From Nostoc sp. XA010 (GTDB lineage Bacteria > Cyanobacteriota > Cyanobacteriia > Cyanobacteriales > Nostocaceae), in the NCBI RefSeq assembly GCF_020829625.1, contig NZ_JAIVFX010000002.1, forward strand, positions 1-64,000: 64,000 nt of DNA. The letters are read 5' to 3'. Every line of letters begins with the position of its first letter. The stretch's first letter is position 1. The notes under the pieces are model-generated. The model was not told where the DNA came from, ran no database searches, and worked only from the letters and a program-made list of their open reading frames with translations. The translations under genes and the position numbers were made by a program. This document shows positions 9,697 to 19,090 of this stretch, in pieces.

Positions 9697-10005
9697 TTAT
9701 AAAATTAATGTCTCAAGCTTTGCCTGTACTTCTTCTATTAAATCTTGTGAAACACTTTCAACAAATTTTACCTTTCTAGCTTTCCAATCGAGTGTTTTAA
9801 TTTGGTCGGATAACACAACTCCTTTTGTTTGCATTCCCTCAACAAGTGGAACTTCAAAACTAAGCTCTTTTGCCTTGCTAGTTATAGGACACGCTAAAAC
9901 TAAAGAAGCGATTCGATTGTATTTAATTGGAGATATAACAAGAACAGAGCAAGTAAATTTGGTTATGGAAAATAAAAAATATGTATGTAGTGACACGTAG
10001 TGCAA
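9697..10005 (-). pseudogene. MazF/PemK-type toxin remnant, N-terminus lost
   Basis: The C-terminal 80 residues match the MazF/PemK ribonuclease fold: VLVISPIKYNR, LVLACPITSK, FEVPLVEG, TKGVVLSDQIKTLDW and a final helix. Intact family members begin with a PxxGDIVWLxF strand and G(x)EQxGxRP loop before this; here that region is replaced by an unrelated SLHTYFLFSITKFTCS run, so the first strand and the active-site loop are missing. No antitoxin gene is visible upstream; the next 170 bp hold repeats. I treat it as a decayed toxin gene, though translation from an internal start cannot be ruled out. Confidence 0.7.
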
Positions 10006-10084
10006 TAAATACTACGTTAGTTGAATCAGAGCAAATAAATTTATTTATGGGCTTGGTAAATTTTTGACTTTTGACTTTTGACTT

Positions 10085-10130
10085 CCCCATTCGCGTAGCG
10101 TCTGTCTGCGACACGCTGCGCGAACGCACA
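10085..10130. repeat. GC-rich palindromic repeat between mazF remnant and ychF
   Basis: The segment contains TTCGCGTAGCGTCTGTCTGCGACACGCTGCGCGAACG split into an inverted repeat (TTCGCGTAGCGT / ACGCTGCGCGAA). It is the same dispersed Nostoc-type element seen near 2893, 27041 and 35071. It lies just downstream of the ychF stop and could fold as a hairpin in transcripts from either side. Confidence 0.75.
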
Positions 10131-10179
10131 GAAGGGGTTGACCATTATCTTATCGATAACGGCCACTTATTAATTACAT

Positions 10180-11271
10180 CTACACATTAAATCGGAACAA
10201 CATTACATCCCCTTCCTGCACAACATACTCTTTCCCTTCACTGCGAACCAACCCTTTTTCCTTCGCAGCATTCATCGAACCAGTTGTTATTAAATCTTTA
10301 TAAGCAACAGTTTCGGCGCGAATAAATCCCCGCTCAAAGTCACTGTGGATTACACCAGCAGCTTGAGGTGCAGACATTCCGGCATTAATTGTCCAAGCGC
10401 GAGTTTCTTTAGGCCCACAAGTGAAATATGTCCGCAAGCCTAAAAGCATGTAAGTTGCTCGAATCAACGATTTCAAACCGCCTTCTTCCACACCTAAAGA
10501 CGCGAGGAAATCAGCTTTATCTTCCTCTGGTAATTCCACTAATTCAGCTTCAACTTGAGCCGAAACTATCACAACTTGGGCATTTTCTGTCGCTGCGATT
10601 TGCCGCACTGTTTCCACAAAATGATTACCAGTTGCCAACTCATCCTCAGATACATTCGCAGCGTAGATAATCGGTTTATAAGTGAGCAGTTCTAATCCTT
10701 TAATAATTTCTGTTTCCTCTTCATTCAAGCTCACCTGACGCACCGATTTACCTTCATTTAAAGCCGCAGCTAATTTTTCTAAAACTGCGATTTCAAACTG
10801 TGCATCTTTGCTGGTTCGAGCAAGTTTACGAGTCCGGTCAATTCGTCGCTCAATTTGTGCTAAATCTGATAAACCCAGTTCTATATTAATGATTTCAATA
10901 TCTCGCGCTGGATCAACAGAACCAGCAACGTGGATAATATCGTCATTCTCAAAACAACGTACCACATGGACGATCGCATCAACTTCCCGGATGTGGGACA
11001 GGAATTGATTCCCTAGTCCCTCACCCTGACTAGCACCTTTAACCAAACCGGCAATATCTACAAATTCAACCCGCGCCGGGATAGTTTGTGCCGAACTGGC
11101 AATTTTAGCAAGAACATTTAACCGTTCATCCGGTACTGCGACAACGCCGACATTCGGTTCAATCGTGCAAAAAGGAAAGTTAGCTGCTTCAGCTTTGGCA
11201 TTAGCAACTACAGCATTAAATAAAGTAGATTTTCCGACGTTGGGAAGTCCGACAATTCCGGCTCTTAGCAT
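10180..11271 (-). CDS. ychF: Ribosome-binding ATPase YchF (Obg family)
   Basis: A 363-residue Obg-family P-loop protein. It starts MLRAGIVGLPNVGKSTLFNA (G1), with FVDIAGLVKGAS (G3), and a TGS domain at the C-terminus ending VQEGDVMLFRFNV. YchF binds ATP rather than GTP and associates with ribosomes; it is linked to translation fidelity and redox stress. Length is exactly that of the family. It seems transcribed alone, with AATCTAAAATCC-type repeats upstream and a palindromic repeat downstream. Confidence 0.96.
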   Translation of the reverse strand: MLRAGIVGLPNVGKSTLFNAVVANAKAEAANFPFCTIEPNVGVVAVPDERLNVLAKIASSAQTIPARVEFVDIAGLVKGASQGEGLGNQFLSHIREVDAIVHVVRCFENDDIIHVAGSVDPARDIEIINIELGLSDLAQIERRIDRTRKLARTSKDAQFEIAVLEKLAAALNEGKSVRQVSLNEEETEIIKGLELLTYKPIIYAANVSEDELATGNHFVETVRQIAATENAQVVIVSAQVEAELVELPEEDKADFLASLGVEEGGLKSLIRATYMLLGLRTYFTCGPKETRAWTINAGMSAPQAAGVIHSDFERGFIRAETVAYKDLITTGSMNAAKEKGLVRSEGKEYVVQEGDVMLFRFNV

Positions 11272-11316
11272 TTTGGATTTTAGATTTGAGATTTTGGATT
11301 ACATTACCAAGTTAAT

Positions 11317-11499
11317 CTAAACAGGTTCCGGTATGGTTTGGGGAATCGGCCCTGGAACTGTTTGAGGAATGGGAGCAGGTACTGGTTCTGGTACAGGCCC
11401 CGGTAACGGATTCGGCTCAGGATTGGGACTAGGTAGTGGACTTGGGCCAGGAGTAGGAATTTGTGGTTCGGGTATAGAAATCGCAGTAGGATTAATCAT
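11317..11499 (-). CDS. Small proline-rich protein, hypothetical
   Basis: A 60-residue frame of nearly continuous P-E-P and P-x-P repeats (PNPEPNPLPGP, PEPVPAPIP). Three short patterns recur, giving a local repeat at DNA level. No ribosome-binding site stands out before the ATG at 11499, and nothing downstream continues it. It could be a real, extended wall- or membrane-associated peptide, or a chance open frame in repeated DNA. I keep it because codon phase is conserved across the repeats. Confidence 0.4.
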   Translation of the reverse strand: MINPTAISIPEPQIPTPGPSPLPSPNPEPNPLPGPVPEPVPAPIPQTVPGPIPQTIPEPV

Positions 11500-11742
11500 C
11501 GTAAGTCTAAATTAAATTATTTAACCTTCCCACGCTAGATGACAACCTCATCTGTTGACATCTTCCCAAATAGCTATACTCACGAACACATCCTTTAATA
11601 ATTTACCCCTCTTCTCATTTTCTGCGTCCCTCTGCGCTTCCTTTGCGCGACGGCAGTCGCTACAACGGGGGGAACCCCCGCAACGCGCTGCCTCCCCTCT
11701 GCGTTTAAAATCCAACCTCAATTCCCCACCAATTGCACAAAA

Positions 11743-11979
11743 CTACTCCTCCTTCACCTTTTCTACCACCTCAGGCACTGGATCATAACCACCTGGATGA
11801 AACGGATGACAGCGCAAAATCCGCCGAGTTGCCATCCAGCTACCACGCAACACTCCAAATCGTTCAATGGCTTCAATAGCATACATCGAACAAGTTGGTT
11901 GAAAGCGACAAGTCGGGAGAAACAACGGCGAGATAAACATTCGGTAGCCCCGAATCAGCCAAATAAATAATAATTTCAT
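11743..11979 (-). CDS. yidD: Membrane protein insertion efficiency factor YidD
   Basis: A 78-residue protein of the YidD family, a small inner-membrane-associated protein that aids YidC-dependent insertion. Family marks: the amphipathic N-terminus [17 protein letters not shown], the cysteine motif [15 protein letters not shown], and [14 protein letters not shown] chose the ATG at 11979, which gives the normal length; the frame extends upstream to 12012 but adds non-family residues. It is divergent from the phytol kinase gene at 12040. Confidence 0.94.
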   Translation of the reverse strand: MKLLFIWLIRGYRMFISPLFLPTCRFQPTCSMYAIEAIERFGVLRGSWMATRRILRCHPFHPGGYDPVPEVVEKVKEE

Positions 11980-12039
11980 TGCAGCTACCCAAATCTTATA
12001 AATTAGTAACAAGGGTAAAACTTTTCATTTGTCGCATCT

Positions 12040-12744
12040 TTGTTAATTACATTTTCTGACTTCACCTCAATTCCGGTTTTCTGGCTGCAAATTGCGTCGG
12101 CTGCAATTTGGGTGTTACTCATCCTTCTCATTGCAGGGGTGGTAAACCGCTTTGCCGATAAGCCAGAAATCGTGCGGAAGATAGTTCATATTGGCACTGG
12201 TAATGTGATTTTAATCGCTTGGTGGCTAAATATTCCCGCCAGTGTAGGGATTACAGCTTCTATTTTAGCCAGTGCAATCACCTTATTATCCTACCGATTA
12301 CCAATTCTTCCTGGTCTTAATAGCGTTGGACGGCAAAGTTTAGGGACATTTTTTTACTCTGTCAGTTTCGGTATTTTAGTTGCCTGGTTCTGGTATTTAC
12401 AACAACCCCAGTACGCAGCACTCGGAATTTTGGTGATGACTTGGGGAGATGGACTAGCAGCCTTAATTGGGCAACGCTTTGGTACACACAAGTATAAAGT
12501 TTTTGGGACAGAAAAAAGTTGGGAAGGCTCCCTAACTATGATGCTCGTTAGCTATGTAGTCAGTAGTTTGATTTTAGTTGGAACTCAAGGAAACAGTTGG
12601 CAAACTTGGGCAGTATCACTGTTAGTAGCAGTTATCGCTACTGGTTTAGAGGCTGTTTCATTTTTGGGTATTGACAATTTAACAGTTCCTTTGGGTAGTG
12701 CAGCCCTCGCCTTCTTTTTAAGTCAGTTAGTTCTTAGTTACTAA
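12040..12744 (+). CDS. Phytol kinase (polyprenol kinase family)
   Basis: A 234-residue integral membrane protein with about six to seven hydrophobic segments, of the CTP-dependent dolichol/phytol kinase family. Family marks: RKIVHIGTGN near residue 45, GRQSLGTFFY, and TWGDGLAALIGQRFG...FGTEKSWEG near 135-165. Cyanobacterial and plant VTE5-type members phosphorylate phytol released from chlorophyll for reuse in tocopherol or chlorophyll. The start is the TTG at 12040; no ATG lies at the expected N-terminus. It converges with the alpha/beta hydrolase gene at 12778, whose product may release phytol (see findings). Confidence 0.87.
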   Translation: MLITFSDFTSIPVFWLQIASAAIWVLLILLIAGVVNRFADKPEIVRKIVHIGTGNVILIAWWLNIPASVGITASILASAITLLSYRLPILPGLNSVGRQSLGTFFYSVSFGILVAWFWYLQQPQYAALGILVMTWGDGLAALIGQRFGTHKYKVFGTEKSWEGSLTMMLVSYVVSSLILVGTQGNSWQTWAVSLLVAVIATGLEAVSFLGIDNLTVPLGSAALAFFLSQLVLSY

Positions 12745-12777
12745 TCTTTCCATTATGTGAAAATTGAGTCAAATCTA

Positions 12778-13677
12778 TTACCGCGATCGCTCCAAAATCC
12801 AATCGAGTAAAATCGGATTGACTAACTCCGGTGCTTCATCCTGCGGACAATGCCCCACTCCCTCTAAAGGAATAAACTTTTCTACTTGCGGAAAGTTAGC
12901 TAATTCTCTCCCTAACTTAATTGGTTCCCACGGATCAGCCGTTCCCCACAAGATAATCGCCGGACACGGTAGCAGTGGCAAAAGGTCTTCTGGCAGTGGC
13001 CCTGTAGAATAAGAAGTAAAAGCAAGAAACACAGCACCAGCCCCCACATCGCTTGCTGGTGAAGTGAGAATATCTACCAACTCATCTGTCACCATCTCAG
13101 CATTTGCATAAGCTTGCAGCAGAATTTTCCGCACTGTTTTCGGTTTGGCGAGTTGATTGAAAAAGAAATCACCAACTGGTTTGATAGATAACAGGCGTTG
13201 CAGTAGAGGCGCTCCGTAACGACGAGATAAAGGTAAAGTTACCCGTTTGCGATCGTGCAAAAGCCGTAAAGAACAGTTGAGCAAAGCAACTCCTAAAGCA
13301 ATATCTGGGTTGCTTACTGCTGCTTGCATGGCGACAATACAGCCAATAGAATTTCCCACTAAAAAAGCTGGCTCACCGACAACTTCGCGGCAAAAATCTG
13401 CTACTTGCTGTCCCCAAGTTTCTAGTGTATAGGCAATTTTTTCACCAGGTTGAGGTTTTGCAGAAGCACCAAAACCAATCAAATCGATCGCATAAACCCG
13501 GCAACTTTGTGCTAATACGGGAATATTCTTCCGCCAATGCCACCAAGAAGCACCAAATCCATGCACCAGAACAACAGATGGCCCAGTGGTTCCTTGGGTT
13601 TGATAGCAGATAGGGAAATCTTGCCAAATCCAGGTTTTTGTAGAGTTAAGTGCTGTTTTTGAACTTGAGGTTGTCAT
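12778..13677 (-). CDS. Alpha/beta hydrolase, pheophytinase/dephytylase-like
   Basis: A 299-residue alpha/beta-fold hydrolase. Oxyanion region LVHGFGASWWHW (about 38-48), nucleophile Ser110 in GNSIGC, acid Asp248 in WGTADPWEP and base His276 in GVGHCPQDE form a complete catalytic triad. The start is the ATG at 13677; a longer open frame to 13803 adds a non-family tail. The sequence style (GFGASWWHWRKN, AIDLIGFGAS) resembles cyanobacterial relatives of plant pheophytinase and chlorophyll dephytylase. Its stop faces the stop of the phytol kinase gene 33 bp away. Hydrolase: sure. Substrate: inference. Confidence 0.88.
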   Translation of the reverse strand: MTTSSSKTALNSTKTWIWQDFPICYQTQGTTGPSVVLVHGFGASWWHWRKNIPVLAQSCRVYAIDLIGFGASAKPQPGEKIAYTLETWGQQVADFCREVVGEPAFLVGNSIGCIVAMQAAVSNPDIALGVALLNCSLRLLHDRKRVTLPLSRRYGAPLLQRLLSIKPVGDFFFNQLAKPKTVRKILLQAYANAEMVTDELVDILTSPASDVGAGAVFLAFTSYSTGPLPEDLLPLLPCPAIILWGTADPWEPIKLGRELANFPQVEKFIPLEGVGHCPQDEAPELVNPILLDWILERSR

Positions 13678-14123
13678 AAAAATTTGATGAATAGAAGGGT
13701 AAAAACTTTTCAGCAGCAAGACGCAAGTAAAATTGTTGTGAATTTGAATAAAATTTATCAGATTTTCAAAGTAAATCCTTTGCTCTAGTGATAGCTTAGA
13801 CAAACACCACGAAAACTTCTAGGCTGATAGAGTTTTATTCAGCATAGATTTCCGTCTTGTTGATAGAGGTAATTTACTCACAAATTAGATTATGTCAGTA
13901 TTAGAAATCATAACTTCTACAATATGAGTCATATTTTCGCTATTTTTAGATGTGAGCGAATTAGCATCACTGCTAGATTCAGTAGTTTCACAATTTACGA
14001 TCACGAATTTGGTATATAACATTGTCGAATATGAGGCATCGGCTAAGGGGTGGGTTTGCAACTGGAAACTGACGCTGAATTTAATAATATTTTTCTTGTT
14101 CCTAGTTCTGCGGGCCAGAAATC
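13678..14123. other. Gene-free spacer between divergent promoters
   Basis: AT-rich DNA between the hydrolase and the thioredoxin-like gene. The only open frame (13952-14146, 64 codons) overlaps the next gene and has no family features. It must hold two divergent promoters. I see no repeat or RNA gene. Confidence 0.5.
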
Positions 14124-14678
14124 ATGAATCTACTAGAAACAATTGATACTCCCGTTGGGAGCTATGCACCCGATTTTGAACTGCCAGGAATTGACGGTCA
14201 AGTACACCATCTTAGGCGTTATCTTGAGAAGTTCCGAGCAGTGGGCGTTATTTCTCTATGTAACCACTGTCCTTATGTAGAGTGGTACATAGACAGGTTA
14301 AAAAACATTCAAGCCGAATTTGCCCCGAAAGGCTTCACATTAATTGGCCTGAATGGTAGTAATGTTGATAGCGGCACTAAGTTAAGCTTTGAAAATATGA
14401 AAGCTTTTGCCCTGCGTCACCAGTTGAACTTCCCCTACCTGTGGGACTCAACCCAAGATGTGACCGGTAGTTTCGGTGCGACAAAAACACCAACAGCCTT
14501 TCTTATAGATACTAATGGTATAGTACGCTACAAAGGTAAAATTGACGATCATCCCCAAGATCCATTATCGGCGGGAGAGGATTATTTAAGAACTGCGATC
14601 GCTTCTTTGTTTCTTGGGGAAAAAATAGATATTCCAGAAACACAACCAATAGGTACTACATTGATTTGGCGTAACTAG
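14124..14678 (+). CDS. Thioredoxin-family (AhpC/TSA-like) protein
   Basis: A 184-residue cytosolic redoxin with a thioredoxin fold. [10 protein letters not shown] opens the domain, CNHC (Cys46, Cys49) followed by [10 protein letters not shown] is the redox motif, and [18 protein letters not shown] carries the cis-proline region. The CNHCPYV signature is that of a conserved group of redoxins related to peroxiredoxins, with a vicinal CxxC rather than one peroxidatic Cys. No signal peptide. It stands 71 bp before pyrH and may be cotranscribed. Substrate unknown. Confidence 0.88.
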   Translation: MNLLETIDTPVGSYAPDFELPGIDGQVHHLRRYLEKFRAVGVISLCNHCPYVEWYIDRLKNIQAEFAPKGFTLIGLNGSNVDSGTKLSFENMKAFALRHQLNFPYLWDSTQDVTGSFGATKTPTAFLIDTNGIVRYKGKIDDHPQDPLSAGEDYLRTAIASLFLGEKIDIPETQPIGTTLIWRN

Positions 14679-14749
14679 ACATAGATAGTCCCTGTAACTG
14701 CTATCTTAAATTGGAGGCAATTGCAACTTTTTTGATAAAGCGGAACTTC

Positions 14750-15478
14750 ATGGGAACGAATTACCGACGGGTTTTACTCAAACTGAGCGGTGAAGCCTTA
14801 ATGGGCAACATGGGCTATGGCATTGATCCCGAAGTGGTCAAAGGTATAGCACAAGAATTAGCAGAGGTGATAGCCACTGGCACTCAAATCGCCATAGTTG
14901 TTGGCGGCGGCAATATTTTTCGTGGCGTCAAAGCAGCGTCGGCGGGGATGGACAGGGCAACCGCTGACTATATTGGGATGATTGCCACGGTAATGAATGC
15001 CATGACGTTGCAAGATTCGCTAGAACGCATAGGAGTACAGACGCGGGTGCAAACTGCGATCGCTATGCAAGAATTAGCAGAACCGTATATCCGTCGTCGT
15101 GCCATCCGCCATCTTGAAAAAGGACGGGTGGTAATTTTTGGTGCTGGTTCTGGAAATCCCTTCTTTACTACGGATACTACTGCGGCATTAAGAGCCGCAG
15201 AAATTGATGCAGAAGTGATTTTTAAAGCCACCAAAGTAGACGGAGTGTATGATGCCGATCCTCATATTTATCCTGACGCCAAGCGTTACAATAGCCTTAC
15301 CTACGCGCATGTTTTAGCGAAAGATTTGCGGGTGATGGATAGTACTGCGATCGCCTTGTGTAAAGAAAATAATATCCCAATTCTGGTATTTGACCTAACG
15401 GTGCGAGGTAACATCCACCGAGCAGTCTTGGGAGAATCCATCGGTACCCTTGTGGGAGGTTCTTGTGATATTAGCTGA
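14750..15478 (+). CDS. pyrH: Uridylate kinase (UMP kinase)
   Basis: A 242-residue bacterial UMP kinase of the amino-acid-kinase fold, making UDP from UMP. It begins [19 protein letters not shown], with [13 protein letters not shown], and [12 protein letters not shown] near the C-terminus. The ATG at 14750 fits the family. Its last 14 bp overlap the start of frr, and the pyrH-frr pair is a widespread conserved operon. Confidence 0.97.
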   Translation: MGTNYRRVLLKLSGEALMGNMGYGIDPEVVKGIAQELAEVIATGTQIAIVVGGGNIFRGVKAASAGMDRATADYIGMIATVMNAMTLQDSLERIGVQTRVQTAIAMQELAEPYIRRRAIRHLEKGRVVIFGAGSGNPFFTTDTTAALRAAEIDAEVIFKATKVDGVYDADPHIYPDAKRYNSLTYAHVLAKDLRVMDSTAIALCKENNIPILVFDLTVRGNIHRAVLGESIGTLVGGSCDIS

Positions 15479-16013
15479 CGCGAAAAGTAAAATGCAAAGT
15501 TCTGTTGATTCAACTCAACGAGCTTTTAACACGATTCGCACTGGTCGCGCCAATGCGAGTCTATTAGATAAGGTATTAGTGGACTATTACGGTTCGCCCA
15601 CGCCCATAAAATCACTGGCAAATATTAGCACGCCAGATGCCTCGACAATTCTGATTCAGCCCTACGAGCGTAATTCCCTAAACATCGTTGAGAAGGCTAT
15701 TTCCCTCTCAGATGTAGGTTTAACCCCCAGTAACGATGGTTCTGTAATTCGGCTGAATATTCCGCCTTTGACCAGCGATCGCCGTAAAGAATTTGTCAAA
15801 ATGGCATCTAAATATGCTGAAGAGGGTCGTGTTGCTATTCGCAACATTCGCCGCGATGCCATAGACGCGATTCGCAAACAGGAGAAAGCCTCTGAAATCT
15901 CCAAAGATGAATCAAAAGACCAACAAGATAGCTTGCAAAAACTGACAAACGAGTACACTGCCAAAATAGACTCACTGTTGGCAGAAAAAGAAAAAGACAT
16001 CACGACTGTTTAA
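15465..16013 (+). CDS. frr: Ribosome recycling factor
   Basis: A 182-residue factor that, with EF-G, splits post-termination ribosomes. The family block [18 protein letters not shown] and the central [26 protein letters not shown] are present. The start is the GTG at 15465, preceded by a GGGAGG ribosome-binding site five bases upstream and giving [11 protein letters not shown]; a TTG at 15450 would lie inside that site. It overlaps pyrH, suggesting translational coupling. Confidence 0.97.
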   Translation: MILADAKSKMQSSVDSTQRAFNTIRTGRANASLLDKVLVDYYGSPTPIKSLANISTPDASTILIQPYERNSLNIVEKAISLSDVGLTPSNDGSVIRLNIPPLTSDRRKEFVKMASKYAEEGRVAIRNIRRDAIDAIRKQEKASEISKDESKDQQDSLQKLTNEYTAKIDSLLAEKEKDITTV

Positions 16014-16030
16014 AGTTTAATGTCTGAAGC

Positions 16031-16071
16031 ATAAAGGCTGAAGGATGATGGATAAATTCTTCAGCCTTTAT
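16031..16071 (+). terminator. Terminator after pyrH-frr
   Basis: A perfect 13-bp stem, ATAAAGGCTGAAG (16031-16043) and CTTCAGCCTTTAT (16059-16071), with a 15-base loop, 18 bases after the frr stop. A short T-rich run follows. Confidence 0.75.
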
Positions 16072-16130
16072 CATTTGTTAGATATTAACAAAAATTAATT
16101 AAACTAATTCAGGAGCAAAAATTCAGCCTT

Positions 16131-17252
16131 ATGTACGATTGCATCATCGTCGGTGCTGGGCCAGCTGGTGGAACAGCTGCATATCATTTAGCCAAACAGG
16201 GTCGCTCAGTATTAGTGTTAGAAAAAGAATCCCTGCCAAGATATAAACCTTGTGGCGGTGGTGTATCTCCAGCGATCGCTCAATGGTTTGACTTTGATTT
16301 TAGCCCAGCAATTTCTGTAAAAGCCGACTCCTTTCGCTTTACCTGGAAATTGGGCGATCCAGTGGAAGCAAAAATCGCCACAGAAGAACCAGTCTGGATG
16401 GTGCGACGAGATATTTTTGACCATTTCCTAGTACAGCAGGCGCAGAAGCAAGGGGCTGAACTCCGAGATAATACTGAAGTAACGGGTATTGAATTTAAAA
16501 GTGACTATTGGCAAATTAACACAACCAATGGGCCGGTTACAGGTCGCTACTTAATCGCGGCTGATGGTGCTAAAGGGCCAATGGCAAAATGGCTAGGCTT
16601 CAAAGACCGTAAACGCAGTTTAGCAGCAGCTTTAGAAGCAGAAGTTTCTGCAACTGTGAAAGACAAATCTACAATTCACCTTGAGTTGGGCTTGGTGAAA
16701 AATGGCTATATTTGGAACTTCCCGAAGGCGGATGGTTATTCCATTGGTATCGGTACATTTGTTGGTGGTCAACCCCAAGATTTTAAAAAGATTTTAGATG
16801 AGTACGCGCGATCGTTTGATCTAGATATCAAAACTAGCAAGCATTATGGTTATCCCCTTTGCTTGTGGAATGGAAAGCAAAAGTTGCATACCCAAAATGC
16901 AGTTTTGGCTGGGGAAGCTGCTTGTGTAGTTTATCCCATGACAGCAGAAGGCATTCGTCCGTCAATTTTTAGCGGTTTGATTGCAGCAGGAGCTATTAAT
17001 GACGCCCTTTCTGGTGATACCAACGCTTTAGAAAAATATACTGAAGCTATTAATGAAGAATGGGGTACTGAGATGGCTTGGGCACAAAAATTAGCTGGAG
17101 CATTCTATCGCTTTCCTGCTATTGGCTACAAAGTTGGTGTTAAACATCCCTCTGGTGCCAAAATCATGGGTAAGATTCTCTGTGGAGAACTGCGGTATAG
17201 CGACGTTACCGATCGCGCCCTCAAGCGTTTAATTCCTGGCTTTGGAGGTTAA
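16131..17252 (+). CDS. Geranylgeranyl reductase family FAD oxidoreductase
   Basis: A 373-residue flavoprotein. The N-terminal FAD dinucleotide fold is IIVGAGPAGGTAAYHLAKQG, followed by LPRYKPCGGGVSP, the family's substrate-side motif, and AGEAACVVYPMTAEGIRPS, the second FAD motif. Members reduce isoprenoid double bonds, for example geranylgeranyl to phytyl chains. It is shorter than ChlP, and its N-terminus differs, so it is probably a paralogue acting on another prenyl substrate. It is 3.3 kb from the phytol kinase and dephytylase-like genes. Family sure; substrate not. Confidence 0.86.
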   Translation: MYDCIIVGAGPAGGTAAYHLAKQGRSVLVLEKESLPRYKPCGGGVSPAIAQWFDFDFSPAISVKADSFRFTWKLGDPVEAKIATEEPVWMVRRDIFDHFLVQQAQKQGAELRDNTEVTGIEFKSDYWQINTTNGPVTGRYLIAADGAKGPMAKWLGFKDRKRSLAAALEAEVSATVKDKSTIHLELGLVKNGYIWNFPKADGYSIGIGTFVGGQPQDFKKILDEYARSFDLDIKTSKHYGYPLCLWNGKQKLHTQNAVLAGEAACVVYPMTAEGIRPSIFSGLIAAGAINDALSGDTNALEKYTEAINEEWGTEMAWAQKLAGAFYRFPAIGYKVGVKHPSGAKIMGKILCGELRYSDVTDRALKRLIPGFGG

Positions 17253-17480
17253 GTATTAGCGATTAGCTAACGAATCTCTAGTGGACAAGATCAGGAATTA
17301 CGCAAAATACCTCTCGAACTCTTATTACTCCGTGTTCTCTGTGCCTCTGTGGTTCGATTTTCCGTTACCTGTGCGTAAGTCCTAAAGATGCTACCCTACA
17401 AAAATTAATCATCTCTTGTGGGGTGGACGTCTCGCCCACCCTATTTTCACTTTAATTATGCCTATCTACTTAGCATTTCT
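17253..17480. repeat. Spacer with dispersed repeat tract
   Basis: Between convergent genes lies the tract GTGTTCTCTGTGCCTCTGTGG and ATTACGCAAAATACCTC, a common Nostoc intergenic text also seen near 36165-36195 (TCTTTGCGCCTCTGCGCC). A GTGGGGTGG / CCACCC inverted pair at about 17417-17443 may end transcription. No gene is seen. Confidence 0.45.
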
Positions 17481-18101
17481 CTAAACTAGGGTTTTAGACA
17501 ACGAACTCTCAAAGGTCTGCAATATAATTCCTAGAATTCTATCTACTGCATTAACATGATATTCTACTGAATCAATGCAAACAGTATTCTGTTCTAAAGT
17601 CAAGAATTTCCAAGCGGTTCCACTTGTGACAACTCCATATATGACTTTAATATCATTTCCTGCTCTTTGATTGAACATCTGAGCAGCAATCATTGTAGCT
17701 GCACATTGCCCCAACCCACCGATGATATTCTCATTTTTGGCCTCTATAACAGTGATTACTGGGGCACTGATAAAATACTGTTCACGAGATGCGCTGATAA
17801 TGAAGTCACAAAAGCCTGAGAGTCCTTTAGCAGGATCAATATTGAACTCTGTACCTGAAAATAAGCTGATCTGATAATTTAACTGTCGCCTGACCTCAGA
17901 CAGAATAGGAGCGATTAAGAACTCAGAACGAGCTTTTTCACTGTTAATGGCAGTTGCTAAAGTTAGGTTCTCATCCAGCAACCGCTTTAGCAAGTCAGAG
18001 GGCTGCACCCCGCCTACAGTCAGAAACAGATTGCGTGTCTCTGACAAAGTTAAGCTAAATGCATCTCTAACTTTAACAAGACTAAAATCACTGTATGCCA
18101 T
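17481..18101 (-). CDS. Conserved hypothetical, probable PD-(D/E)XK nuclease fold
   Basis: A 206-residue soluble protein without a named family that I can recall. The central segment GFCDFIISASREQ then VITVIEAKNENI has the order Asp...Glu-x-Lys typical of PD-(D/E)XK nuclease-like folds. The N-terminal half has helical blocks ending with LIAPILSEVRRQL. Similar proteins are widespread in filamentous cyanobacteria. A related gene fold is also used by Uma2 proteins, but sequence similarity to those is not evident. Nuclease activity is inference. Confidence 0.7.
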   Translation of the reverse strand: MAYSDFSLVKVRDAFSLTLSETRNLFLTVGGVQPSDLLKRLLDENLTLATAINSEKARSEFLIAPILSEVRRQLNYQISLFSGTEFNIDPAKGLSGFCDFIISASREQYFISAPVITVIEAKNENIIGGLGQCAATMIAAQMFNQRAGNDIKVIYGVVTSGTAWKFLTLEQNTVCIDSVEYHVNAVDRILGIILQTFESSLSKTLV

Positions 18102-18220
18102 AGACTTCTGCTCCAGTTCTATCTTAATAATGCATCGCTTGTCGGTCTTTGCAAGATATTATTTGAAAGGCAAGCTTCGTTAGCAGGCTCGCCTCTCAAA
18201 TATTGCAGCCTAAAGCGAAG

Positions 18221-19090
18221 TTAAAAATACCTAGAGAAAAACCAGATAATCACTCCAGTTCCCAATACACAAATAATTCCTGCCAAGCCAGCTAGGGGTT
18301 TTTTATTCTTACCTGTGAACCAGTCAGAGACTTTACCTGTATAAGTAATTAGTTCTGCTGTGTCTATGGTAGCGATCGCCCATATCCATCCCGCGTGCAA
18401 TCCCCAAGCTAAACCCAAATTGTTGCGATCGGCAAAGCGTGCTAACACCAGCACCATTCCCATCAGCCACAATCCTGGGAGTTGGGGTGCGGTTTCTCGT
18501 TGCTCCCAAACCAAATGCAGCAAGGCAAATATCAAACTAGAAATTACTGCTGCTACCCAAACTGGATAATCCTGCGCTAATTCAGTAAACAGGAAACCGC
18601 GAAAAACTAACTCTTCTATCCCACCGACTAATAACGCTATCAAGAAAATCGGTAGCAAGATGGGTAGCGCTAACTTGAAATTCGTCTTTTCAAAAGAACA
18701 CCACCCTAACCCAAATTGCCCACTAAATACAATAGCTAGGCTCACCACTCCCAAAGCAAAACCTAGTGCTAAAGAACCAATAGTTGAAAGATTCCCAATA
18801 AAGCCGTAATCCGAAAAAGATTTATTGGTAAGCCAACTAACTCCCCAGAGAATTAGGGGAGCTAATAGGTAGAGTGACACCAATAACGGCATCTTTTGCT
18901 CTGGCTGTAAAGGTTTAGGGGGTTGCCAATTAAGCAATATTGCTGATACTGTTGCCACTGGCAACCAGCAAACTATCCAGAAAATAAAAAATGCCATCAC
19001 TACAACTAGTGCTGGTGCATTTCCCATAAACGCCAATAAAGCGTTGATAGGAGACTCAAAGTAAGTTACTAAACTAAACAAAAAAAACAC
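18221..19090 (-). CDS. CPBP family intramembrane glutamic endopeptidase
   Basis: A 289-residue membrane protein with about eight hydrophobic segments. It has the three CPBP (Abi/Rce1-like) motifs: EELVFRGFLFTEL (about residue 157-169), HLVWE near 192, and HAGWIWA near 232. The two Glu and two His residues form the predicted active site. Bacterial members process peptides or act in self-protection; the cyanobacterial ones have no defined substrate. It appears monocistronic. Confidence 0.88.
   Translation of the reverse strand: MFFLFSLVTYFESPINALLAFMGNAPALVVVMAFFIFWIVCWLPVATVSAILLNWQPPKPLQPEQKMPLLVSLYLLAPLILWGVSWLTNKSFSDYGFIGNLSTIGSLALGFALGVVSLAIVFSGQFGLGWCSFEKTNFKLALPILLPIFLIALLVGGIEELVFRGFLFTELAQDYPVWVAAVISSLIFALLHLVWEQRETAPQLPGLWLMGMVLVLARFADRNNLGLAWGLHAGWIWAIATIDTAELITYTGKVSDWFTGKNKKPLAGLAGIICVLGTGVIIWFFSRYF

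Noticed and set aside
12778..13803. N-terminally extended hydrolase from 13803
   Set aside because: The extra 42 residues have no family match; the ATG at 13677 gives the normal N-terminus.
13952..14146. 64-codon frame before the thioredoxin-like gene
   Set aside because: It overlaps a well-supported gene and shows no family features.
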